Origin: Corynebacterium urealyticum DSM 7109
Lineage (GTDB): Bacteria; Actinomycetota; Actinomycetes; Mycobacteriales; Mycobacteriaceae
DNA length: 64,000 nucleotides
Reading direction: 5' to 3'
NCBI RefSeq assembly: GCF_000069945.1
Contig: NC_010545.1
Coordinates: forward strand, 558,001-622,000
Shown here: positions 54,332 to 62,017 of the stretch, piece by piece
Layout of the letters: each line of letters opens with the position of its first letter
Position numbering within the stretch: the first letter of the stretch is position 1
Made by a program: the position numbers and the translations under genes
Notes under the pieces: generated by a model
The model's input: the letters and a program-made list of their open reading frames with translations, nothing else
Told to the model about the DNA's origin: nothing
The model's database searches: none

Positions 54332-56482
54332 TTGGAGACCAGGGACCACCTGGATCCGGAACAACTACGCGCAGCAACCGCCCCCCGCGGGCCGGTCGCG
54401 ATCATCGCGGGAGCGGGCACCGGCAAGACCCGCACCATCACCCACCGCATCGCCCACCTCGTGGATGGCGGCTTCGTCAACCCCGACCAGGTGCTGGCCG
54501 TGACCTTCACTTCCCGGGCTGCCTCCGAGATGCGGGAACGCCTCGCGATGATGAACGTCGCGCGCGTCCAAGCCCGCACCTTCCACGCCTCCGCCATGCG
54601 CCAGCTCGGATACTTCTGGCCGAAATACGCCGGCGACCTGCCGTGGAAGCTCGTGGACTCCAAGTTCCCGCTCATGTCCCGTGCCGCCCGAGGTGCTGGC
54701 CTGGAGCCCACCACTACGCTGCTCAAGGACCTGATCGGCGAGGTGGAGTGGTGCAAATCCTCCCTCGTCGTCGCGGAGGACTACCCGAAGGTCATGGTGC
54801 CGGAGCGCCGCGACTGCCCCGTGAGCCCCGAGCAGTTCATCAAGGTGTTTAAGAACTACGAGCAGCTCAAGGCCACGCCCGAGGGCATGCTGCTGGACTT
54901 CGACGACCTGTTGCTGAATATGGCCGCCGCCATCGAGTCCAACGTCGGTATCGCCGAGGAGTTCCGCTCCCAGTACCGCACCTTCGTGGTCGACGAGTAT
55001 CAGGACGTCACTCCGCTGCAGCAACGCCTGCTTGATGCCTGGCTCGGCGAGCGCGACGACCTCACCGTCGTGGGCGACGCCAACCAGACCATTTACTCCT
55101 TCAACGGAGCCAGCCCCAGCTACCTGCTGGACTTCACCACGAAGTTCCCCGAGGCCACGACCGTGCGCCTACACCGGGACTACCGTTCCACTCCGCAGGT
55201 CGTGGAGCTAGCCAACGAGGTGATCGGCAAGGCCAAGGGCCGGGCCGCCGGGACCCGGCTGAAGCTGGAGGGCCAGCGCCCCGACGGCCCGGAGCCGGAG
55301 TTCGTGGAGTACCCCGATGAGGTCGCAGAGGCCAAGGGGGTGGCGGAGAAGATCGCCCAGCTGATCAAACAGGGCGTGCAGCCCGCGGAGATCGCGGTGC
55401 TGTACCGCATTAACGCTCAGGCCGGTGCACTCGAGTACGCCCTGGAGGAAGCCGGGATCCCGTACCAGGTCAAGGGCGGGGAGGGCTTCTTCTCTCGCGC
55501 CGAGATCCGGCAGGGCCTGGGTTCGCTGGCAAAGAGCGCGCGGAACTTCGGTGGCCAGCCGGCCGGTGAGCCAGGCAGTGCTGCTGGAGCAGAGGGCACC
55601 GGACCGGAGACCCGGGAGGAGATCCTCAACGCAGCAAAGGCTGCACTCGCCCCGGTGGGCCTCACCGCCGCCGAGCCCAGCGGTGCGCAGGAGCGCCAGC
55701 GCTGGCAGTCCCTCAACGCCTTGGTGGAGCTGATCGAGGAGATCCTCACCGCGAACCCACAGATCAGCTACCTCGGGGTCATCGGCATGCTGCAGGAGCG
55801 GGTGCGCTCCAAGAACCCGCCGAAGGTGCAGGGCGTGACCCTGGTCAGCGTGCACATGGCCAAGGGCCTGGAGTGGGACGCCGTCTTCCTCGTCGGCCTC
55901 TACGAGGGCATGTTCCCGATCCACCACGCACTCAAGGGCGCAGGTGCCGCCGACGCGATCGAGGAGGAGCGCCGCCTGCTCTACGTCGGCGTGACCCGCG
56001 CCCGAGAGCACCTTCACCTCTCGTGGGCCCTCGCCCGGCAGGAGGGCGGCAAACAATCCCGCGTGCGCACCCGCTTCCTCGACGACCTGGTGCCGTGGGA
56101 GGACGAGGACGACGGCGAACTGGCCATCGATCTGGACCAGGCGCGACGTCGTCGGAAAACGGGCGCCCCGAAGAACGCCTGCGCCGTCTGTGGCACGCCC
56201 CTGTCCACTCCGGAGGCGAAGATCCTCGGCCGCTGCGGGCAGCACTCGCTGGAAACCGACCAGGTGGTCATCGGGGAGCTGCGCGAGTGGCGGCTGGAGA
56301 CCGCGAAGTCCATGGGCGTGCCGGCGTACGTGGTGTTCACGGATGCCACGCTGCTGGCCATCGCGCAGCGCATGCCCGCCAGCCCAGCGGAGCTCATTCA
56401 GGTCCCGGGGGTGGGGCCGATGAAGATCGAGCAGTTCGGGGAGGACGTCCTCGCCATCACCGCGAACTACGCCTCAGGATAG
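54332..56482 (+). CDS. uvrD2: DNA helicase UvrD2 with zinc knuckle and HRDC domain
   Basis: This is a 716-residue superfamily 1 helicase. Walker A is GAGTGKTRTITHR near residue 27, and Walker B is VVDEYQDVTPLQQ near 219. VSVHMAKGLEWDAVFLVGLY and YVGVTRAREHLHLS are motifs V and VI. A zinc knuckle near 615 (CAVCGTPLSTPEAK, then CGQH) replaces the mycobacterial four-Cys motif with three Cys and a His. An HRDC domain ends the protein (651-715). The start is TTG at 54332, directly after the channel stop, with GGAGGGAG upstream. Confidence 0.95.
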   Translation: METRDHLDPEQLRAATAPRGPVAIIAGAGTGKTRTITHRIAHLVDGGFVNPDQVLAVTFTSRAASEMRERLAMMNVARVQARTFHASAMRQLGYFWPKYAGDLPWKLVDSKFPLMSRAARGAGLEPTTTLLKDLIGEVEWCKSSLVVAEDYPKVMVPERRDCPVSPEQFIKVFKNYEQLKATPEGMLLDFDDLLLNMAAAIESNVGIAEEFRSQYRTFVVDEYQDVTPLQQRLLDAWLGERDDLTVVGDANQTIYSFNGASPSYLLDFTTKFPEATTVRLHRDYRSTPQVVELANEVIGKAKGRAAGTRLKLEGQRPDGPEPEFVEYPDEVAEAKGVAEKIAQLIKQGVQPAEIAVLYRINAQAGALEYALEEAGIPYQVKGGEGFFSRAEIRQGLGSLAKSARNFGGQPAGEPGSAAGAEGTGPETREEILNAAKAALAPVGLTAAEPSGAQERQRWQSLNALVELIEEILTANPQISYLGVIGMLQERVRSKNPPKVQGVTLVSVHMAKGLEWDAVFLVGLYEGMFPIHHALKGAGAADAIEEERRLLYVGVTRAREHLHLSWALARQEGGKQSRVRTRFLDDLVPWEDEDDGELAIDLDQARRRRKTGAPKNACAVCGTPLSTPEAKILGRCGQHSLETDQVVIGELREWRLETAKSMGVPAYVVFTDATLLAIAQRMPASPAELIQVPGVGPMKIEQFGEDVLAITANYASG

Positions 56483-56510
56483 TGGCGTTGGTGCGCGAGC
56501 ACACGGGGGC

Positions 56511-57485
56511 CTAGCGGGTCGGGTCGAGACCAAGGCCAGCCTCGGCCATGCGGCAGAGCACGCACTCCGGTTCGCGCCGCACCTCCTCAGGCTGGATAGC
56601 GAAACCTGCGGTGTCGAAGAACTGGCGCCGGGTGAGTAGGGGCGGGATCGCGGCCGGATCCGAGCCGGCGTCGCGCCACGGGATGATGTGCTCCCGAATG
56701 ATCTGGGTGGTGATCTCCGCCAGCAGGCCGTGTTCCGCGGTGGTGTAGCTGACCGGCCGGGCGGTGGCCTGCGCCCGGGTGCTGCGCCACAGCGCGTCGC
56801 GTTCCAGGTAGGCCTGGTCGATGCAGCTCAAGCACGCGGTGCGCCCGGGGATGATCAGCGGGCCGAAGGTGAGGCACCCGTCGATCACCCCGGTGGGGTA
56901 GTGGGGAATGAGCTTTTCGTGCAGCCAGAACTGCACATCCGGCGGCGGGAAGAGCCCACCCGGTAGGATCAGCACGTCCTTTCGGGCGGTGCGGCCCTGG
57001 CTGGTGATGACCTGTCCAGCCCGGGCGTCGCTGGTGGTGCGTGGCGCCTCCAACCAGTCCACCTTCACGCCATGGGTGAAAAGGGCATCGGCGAGCGCCA
57101 GGGAGGGCTTGCCGAAGCGCAGCAGCGGGATGGCCTGCTCCTCGGTTACGACCAGCACTCCGGCCCGCGTGAGTTCTTCCGCGATGGAAGCCGCCTCCAT
57201 GGCGGTGAAGCCGCAGTACCCCAGGGTGGCGGTGAGATCCTCGGCGGTCATGCCCGCGCGGGCTTGCATCATTACCTGCAGCACCTGGCCGGGATCCACG
57301 GAGGGTGGCACCGGAAGGACCACCGCGTTGCCGGGGTGGATACCGAACTGGATGCTGCGGTCCGGCCGCATCAGCACCGCCGTGCCGGGTCGAAGAACCA
57401 TCCGCGCGGGTGGACTGGGGCGCGCGGTAGAAACCGCAGTGTGTAGCCCCTGTGACCTGGTCTTCTCGGCGGTCGCGTGCGCCAT
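56511..57485 (-). CDS. RiPP-recognition/E1-like zinc protein (Rv3196-like), possible peptide-modifying partner
   Basis: This is a 324-residue protein. The N-terminal half has a winged-helix RRE-like fold (VLMRPDRSIQFGIHPGNAVV, then TLGYCGFTAMEAASIAEELT), as in cyclodehydratase partners of thiazole/oxazole-modified peptides. The C-terminal half is E1/ThiF-like with two CxxC pairs (ACLSCIDQAYLERD and ECVLCRMAE) that should bind zinc. There is no GxGxxG nucleotide loop, no YcaO partner and no precursor peptide nearby. GAGGGGGA precedes the ATG at 57485. The function is open. Confidence 0.78.
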   Translation of the reverse strand: MAHATAEKTRSQGLHTAVSTARPSPPARMVLRPGTAVLMRPDRSIQFGIHPGNAVVLPVPPSVDPGQVLQVMMQARAGMTAEDLTATLGYCGFTAMEAASIAEELTRAGVLVVTEEQAIPLLRFGKPSLALADALFTHGVKVDWLEAPRTTSDARAGQVITSQGRTARKDVLILPGGLFPPPDVQFWLHEKLIPHYPTGVIDGCLTFGPLIIPGRTACLSCIDQAYLERDALWRSTRAQATARPVSYTTAEHGLLAEITTQIIREHIIPWRDAGSDPAAIPPLLTRRQFFDTAGFAIQPEEVRREPECVLCRMAEAGLGLDPTR

Positions 57486-57693
57486 TATTCCCCCTCGGTG
57501 TGGCAGCTCCCCTCGGCGCGGCCCCATCCGCGCCCGGGCGACCCCCTGCCGCCCGTGTGCTGTATCTGCGCAGAATTGTAGCCACGCAGGCGCCGTGGCG
57601 TGGGCAAAGCGCGAAACCCCGCAGGCACATCGCGTACACCCCGCGGGCGCAGCGGCGGCGCCACGCGAAGGTTTTCCCACACCACCAGGCAGC

Positions 57694-57699
57694 TAACAT
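57694..57699 (+). promoter_or_regulatory. -10 box of the YgjP-like gene
   Basis: TAACAT followed by 8 bases and the ATG at 57708. Confidence 0.45.
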
Positions 57700-57707
57700 G
57701 GCCTGTC

Positions 57708-58304
57708 ATGAACAGCGCCCAGCCCACCGCCACGCAACGCAAGGCCCAGCAGGCCGCCGCGCGGCTATCAACCCCGACCCGCCCGGTGGAGGTGCGGCTT
57801 TCGGCGCGGCGGAAGAAAACCATCACCGCCCGTTGGGAAGGCACCAAGGTCGTGCTGCTCGCCCCGGCCGCGATGGGGCTGGAGCGGCTGGTGGCAGCGG
57901 GGGAGGGGCTGATCACCCGGCTGGAGAAGAAAGCCACCCGGGCCACGAACCACAAACGCAGCGACGAGCAGCTCCAGGCCCTGGCCGAGGCGCTCAATGA
58001 TAAGTACCTGGGCGGCCGGGCGGAGTGGACCTCCATCACCTGGGTGGAGAACATGACGACCCGCTGGGGCAGCTGCACCCCCAGCACCGGGCGGATTCGT
58101 ATCTCCCACCGGCTCAAGCAGGTGCCGGACTACGTGCTGAACTCCGTGGTCATCCACGAACTGGTGCACACGTGGATCCCCAACCACGGCCCAGACTTTT
58201 GGGAATGGGCTCGCCACACCCCGCAGCTCGAGCGGGCCCGCGGGTACCTCGAGGCCTATCAGCGCTGGGGATGCCCCGGCGACGGCCCGGAGTCACAGCT
58301 CTAG
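57708..58304 (+). CDS. YgjP-like zinc metallopeptidase
   Basis: This is a 198-residue protein of the YgjP/DUF45 group of small metallopeptidases. The zinc motif is VIHELVHTWIPNHGPDFWEW (HExxH, then a downstream His). The conserved RWGSCTPSTGRIRISHRLKQ precedes it. Substrates are unknown. It is divergent from the RRE-like gene and convergent with the DUF2342 gene. Confidence 0.86.
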   Translation: MNSAQPTATQRKAQQAAARLSTPTRPVEVRLSARRKKTITARWEGTKVVLLAPAAMGLERLVAAGEGLITRLEKKATRATNHKRSDEQLQALAEALNDKYLGGRAEWTSITWVENMTTRWGSCTPSTGRIRISHRLKQVPDYVLNSVVIHELVHTWIPNHGPDFWEWARHTPQLERARGYLEAYQRWGCPGDGPESQL

Positions 58305-58380
58305 GCGCGGCGCCGACGACGACGTTCGACGCCCCCGTTCACGACGGTCCCCCGTTCCCGACGCCCCCCGTCCCCAGAAT

Positions 58381-60051
58381 CTAGCGCTCGCCGTTGCCGT
58401 TGTCGTCGCCGTCGCTCTTTCCAGCGTCGTCCTCGTCGTCCTTCGACTCCGGGGTCTGATCCCGCTTGTCATCCTGCTCTGGACGGCGGCGGTTGGTGCG
58501 CTCCTCGCGCGGCCCGCCCTGGCGGTTCAACTCCGCCTCCAGCTTCTCGATCTCGCTGATCGGGTCGAAGTCCTCCTCCTCGCCGTCGAAAGCTACCTTG
58601 CCGATAAACCCAGCCGGGTTGTCGAGGTCCTTCGCCGTCGGCAGCAGGTCCGGGTGATCCCAGATGCCGTCGCGCTTCTCCGCGCCCACGGCCTCGTCCA
58701 GCTTGTGCCACAGACCAGCGGCATCGTTGGCACGTGGCGCGAGCAGGGAAATACCCACCGTCTTGCTCAGGGCCTCCATCTCCGGGGACTCGGTGTTGCG
58801 GTAGGAGGACCATGCCGCGGTGAGGATCGGTGCATTCGGCATCCGGTCTGCCAGCGCCTGGCCGACCACGTAATCCACCCAGCCCTCCACGAGGCTCAGG
58901 CTGGTCTCCAGCCGCTCGCGGGCGTGCGCATTGGCGGACACGACCTTGGGGGAGAGGTCCTGGCCCTGCATCTGAGCCATCATCTCCTGCATCTTCGCCG
59001 GATCATTCATCGATTCCGGGTCGAGCTCCCGCATCGCCTCCTCCATGGCGGAGGTATCCAGCGCCAGCCCGCGGGCGAACTCCTCAACATCCAGGATGAG
59101 GCGCTCGGCCAGCCACGGCACGTGCTTGAACAGGCGGTGGTGTGCGGCCTCGCGGGTCGCCAGGTAAATCAGCGCCTCCCGCTTATCCGTGCCCAGCTTC
59201 TCGGCCATGGACTCCAGCTGCGCGGTCGCCACAGCCGCCACGTTTCCCCCTGCCAGTGGCATTCCCCACTGTGTGGAGTGGCTGACACCCGTCGCCAGCT
59301 CGCCCAGCGTGTGGCCCAACTGCATGGAGAAGTTCATCGCATTGACCTGGCGCATGATGCCGGCCAGCGGACCCATCTGATCCCGCATCTCCTCCGGGAT
59401 CTCACCCATCGCGGCCTCGCCGAGCTTCTCCGCCAGCGGGGTGAAGATCCGCTTCCAGGTCTCCAGCGTCTCCTCCAGCCACTGCTCCGGGCCGAAGGCG
59501 ACGGAACCGGTCGCGCCCGCAGGCAGCGTCGTCGCCCCGTCCAGCCACAGCTCCGCCAGACGAACGGACTCAGCCACGGCCTGGGAATCCGACTGGCTCG
59601 GCGCACTGGACTCCGAGCCCCGCTGTGGGCCAGCCCCGAAGCCGAAGAACAAACCGCCGAACGGGTTCTGCCCGCCCTGGCCGGCCTGCTGCTTGCTGCG
59701 GATGTGCTGGCGAGCGGTGCGCTCCACCATCGAATAGTTCACGGCATCATCGGCACCCGTGCTGTTCAGATCCGCACCAAAGCCGCTGAACATCGAGCCG
59801 AACTGGTTCAACAGATCGCCGAGGTTCCCACCACCGAAGCCACCGCCGAAGGGATTCGACTGCCCAGAACCACCCGAGCCGCCCGGGCCACCAAAGATGA
59901 ATTCGAAAGGATTATTACCTCGACCGTCGCCCTGGCCGCCACGACCGTCACCGCCGTTCTGACCATCCTTGTGGTCATCATCGTCGCGGCCGTTGTCGTC
60001 GCCGTTGCCACCGTTGTTGTTGGGGTGCATGCCGAAGCCGAAATTACTCAT
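58381..60051 (-). CDS. DUF2342 (zinc-dependent metalloprotease-like) protein
   Basis: This is a 556-residue actinobacterial protein. The first about 95 residues are a Gly/Asn/Phe low-complexity region (MSNFGFGMHPNNNGGN). The conserved domain includes VAAVATAQLESMAEKLGTDK and YLATREAAHHRLFKHVPWL, which is R-E-x-x-H rather than H-E-x-x-H. The tail is acidic (about 30 residues of D/E/N). The start at 60051 is supported by TAAGGT 7 bases upstream. It lies next to the PDZ-Lon-like protease, as in M. tuberculosis (Rv3195/Rv3194c). Confidence 0.83.
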   Translation of the reverse strand: MSNFGFGMHPNNNGGNGDDNGRDDDDHKDGQNGGDGRGGQGDGRGNNPFEFIFGGPGGSGGSGQSNPFGGGFGGGNLGDLLNQFGSMFSGFGADLNSTGADDAVNYSMVERTARQHIRSKQQAGQGGQNPFGGLFFGFGAGPQRGSESSAPSQSDSQAVAESVRLAELWLDGATTLPAGATGSVAFGPEQWLEETLETWKRIFTPLAEKLGEAAMGEIPEEMRDQMGPLAGIMRQVNAMNFSMQLGHTLGELATGVSHSTQWGMPLAGGNVAAVATAQLESMAEKLGTDKREALIYLATREAAHHRLFKHVPWLAERLILDVEEFARGLALDTSAMEEAMRELDPESMNDPAKMQEMMAQMQGQDLSPKVVSANAHARERLETSLSLVEGWVDYVVGQALADRMPNAPILTAAWSSYRNTESPEMEALSKTVGISLLAPRANDAAGLWHKLDEAVGAEKRDGIWDHPDLLPTAKDLDNPAGFIGKVAFDGEEEDFDPISEIEKLEAELNRQGGPREERTNRRRPEQDDKRDQTPESKDDEDDAGKSDGDDNGNGER

Positions 60052-60058
60052 GCCAACA

Positions 60059-60064
60059 ACCTTA
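60059..60064 (-). promoter_or_regulatory. -10 box, leaderless start of the DUF2342 gene
   Basis: TAAGGT on the minus strand, 7 bases before the ATG at 60051. Confidence 0.5.
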
Positions 60065-60220
60065 CTGATCGCAGCGGACAGCGCCCCACCAAAATCTGCC
60101 CATTCCGTGTGCTGTGAGCGAACGGCGCCACCGCCGCGACCCGTCACTCTTCCTGATTAAGGACGTCGGCCCGTAGCCACCCCCCGGCCTCGCCTTAACA
60201 ACACGAGCCCCACGAGCAGG

Positions 60221-60226
60221 TAGGGT
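60221..60226 (+). promoter_or_regulatory. -10 box, leaderless start of the PDZ-Lon-like gene
   Basis: TAGGGT followed by 7 bases and the ATG at 60234. Confidence 0.5.
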
Positions 60227-60233
60227 ATGAACG

Positions 60234-61310
60234 ATGAAAATCTGGAACCGTCGCAACCGAACGATCGCGCTGGGCGCCGCCCCGGTAGTCGTCCTGGTGA
60301 CCCTGCTTGGCCTGCCGAGCATCCCGGGCACCGATATCGACCTGACGGTTCCCTACGCAGCAGAGGGCAAGGGCCCGACCTTCAACACCCTCGGCGAGGA
60401 GGGCGGCAAGCAGGTCGTCGAGGTCACCGGTGCGGAGACCAGTAAGCCCGCCGGTCACCTCAACATGACCACCGTCTCCGTGCACACCAAGCTCACCCTG
60501 GGCCAGGCGCTCGCCCGGTGGCTGACCACAGACGACACCCTCGTGCCGATCGGCCAGATCTTCCCCGCGAATAAGTCGCCCGAGGAAGTCCAGCAGCAGA
60601 ATCAGGCTGCTTTTGCCGCCTCGGAGTCGAACGCCACCACCGCGGCGATGAACTACCTCAACAAGCCGCTGGAAACCGCCGTCATCGACGTGCTGGACGA
60701 CGCACCGGCAGCGGGGAAAATCAAGGTCAACGACGTCATCCGCGAGGTCGGTGGGCGCCCCATCACAACGCCCGATGAACTCGCCCGCGTGGTCGGCGAG
60801 CACGCGCCGGGCGACGAGATCGACGTCCTCGTGGAACGGCAGGGCAAGGAGGAAACGGTGACCGTCACGCTCGGGGAGCCGCCGAAGCACCTCCAGCGGG
60901 CCGGGCAGGGCTCCGCGTTCCTGGGCGTGACCTCCGTGTCCCAGCCTGCGGGTGAGATCCGCGTGCGCTATAACCTGCAGGACGTCGGCGGACCTTCCGC
61001 GGGGCTGATGTTCTCCCTCGCCGTCGTGGACAAGCTAACCCCGCAAGATCTGACGGGCGGCGCGTTCGTCGCGGGCACCGGCTCCATCGATGCTGCCGGC
61101 CAGGTCGGTGCCATCGGCGGGATCACCCACAAGATCCGCGCCGCCGCGGATGCCGGGGCCGAGTATTTCCTGGTGCCCGCCGGTAACTGTGCCGAGGCGC
61201 TCACCGTGGAGGACGCCGGGCCGAAGCTGGTGAAAGTCGACTCCCTCGAGGATGCGGTCAAGGACCTCGAGGGCATTCGCTCCGGCGGCGGCTTTGACAC
61301 CTGCAGCTAG
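60234..61310 (+). CDS. PDZ-containing Lon-like serine protease
   Basis: This is a 358-residue protease with an N-terminal signal or anchor (RTIALGAAPVVVLVTLLGLP). A PDZ domain lies near residues 140-215 (VIDVLDDAPAAGKIKVNDVI). An S16 (Lon-type) protease domain follows, with the catalytic Ser in GGPSAGLMFSLAVV and Lys in THKIRAAADAG. It has no ATPase domain, so it is an ATP-independent extracytoplasmic protease. It corresponds to M. tuberculosis Rv3194c. The gene is divergent from the DUF2342 gene and convergent with the PPA1309 gene. Confidence 0.9.
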   Translation: MKIWNRRNRTIALGAAPVVVLVTLLGLPSIPGTDIDLTVPYAAEGKGPTFNTLGEEGGKQVVEVTGAETSKPAGHLNMTTVSVHTKLTLGQALARWLTTDDTLVPIGQIFPANKSPEEVQQQNQAAFAASESNATTAAMNYLNKPLETAVIDVLDDAPAAGKIKVNDVIREVGGRPITTPDELARVVGEHAPGDEIDVLVERQGKEETVTVTLGEPPKHLQRAGQGSAFLGVTSVSQPAGEIRVRYNLQDVGGPSAGLMFSLAVVDKLTPQDLTGGAFVAGTGSIDAAGQVGAIGGITHKIRAAADAGAEYFLVPAGNCAEALTVEDAGPKLVKVDSLEDAVKDLEGIRSGGGFDTCS

Positions 61311-61345
61311 GGGCAGCAAAGCCTAGCTAAGCCCTAGCGAACCCG

Positions 61346-61882
61346 CTAGTCCACGAAGGTGGCGCGCAGCGCGGCGATCACGCCCGGCGCAATATCCTCC
61401 CCGCCCCGCAGCTCTACGCGGTCCTGGCCGAAGGGGTCAGCCGCGAGTTCTTCCTCGGTCGGGCGCAACTGCAGCAACGTGCGTTCGGAACCATCGCCGG
61501 CGGCCGCGGCGCCGTCCCGGGCGCCTGCGTCCAAGATGCCGCTGAACAGTCGGGCCTGCTGCGGGGCAGCGTCCTCGCCCAGGGAGGAGTCCAGGAAGGA
61601 GATCTCCTGGGCCAGGATCGCACCCACCACCTGCGAAGGCCAGCGGATGGAGGCGACGAACTCGCCCAGCTCCTCCGATCCGGGGCGAATGTGCTCCGGC
61701 AGGTCGTCCTGCACGATCAGGGAGAGCGGGTTGCGGGCCTCGGTGAGCTCCAGGGCGTCGGCGACCAGCTCCGTCGGAACGAGAGCGAACAGGGTAGCGG
61801 GACGGTCCCAACCTTCGGCCTGGATGAAATCCACGGCTTCCATGAGGGCGGCGTTCAAGATGCGGTCATCGTTGAGGTTCAT
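61346..61882 (-). CDS. PPA1309 family protein
   Basis: This is a 178-residue conserved actinobacterial protein of unknown function. The start MNLNDDRILNAALMEAVDF at 61882 is the typical family N-terminus, and TAAAAT lies exactly 7 bases upstream. Family segments are RPATLFALVPTELVADALEL and VASIRWPSQVVGAILAQE. It is convergent with the protease gene, 35 bp apart. Confidence 0.83.
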   Translation of the reverse strand: MNLNDDRILNAALMEAVDFIQAEGWDRPATLFALVPTELVADALELTEARNPLSLIVQDDLPEHIRPGSEELGEFVASIRWPSQVVGAILAQEISFLDSSLGEDAAPQQARLFSGILDAGARDGAAAAGDGSERTLLQLRPTEEELAADPFGQDRVELRGGEDIAPGVIAALRATFVD

Positions 61883-61889
61883 GGCCGCG

Positions 61890-61895
61890 ATTTTA
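61890..61895 (-). promoter_or_regulatory. -10 box, leaderless start of the PPA1309 gene
   Basis: TAAAAT on the minus strand, 7 bases before the ATG at 61882. Confidence 0.6.
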
Positions 61896-62017
61896 ACCCG
61901 CCGTCCGCGGGGCGGCGGCAGCCAACAGCGGTAGGGGCAAAAACCCATTTCGCGAGAAAAGTTTTACTACGTATTCTGGACAGTTAGATCTGATCCTGCG
62001 TAGGAAGTAGTGAACCC

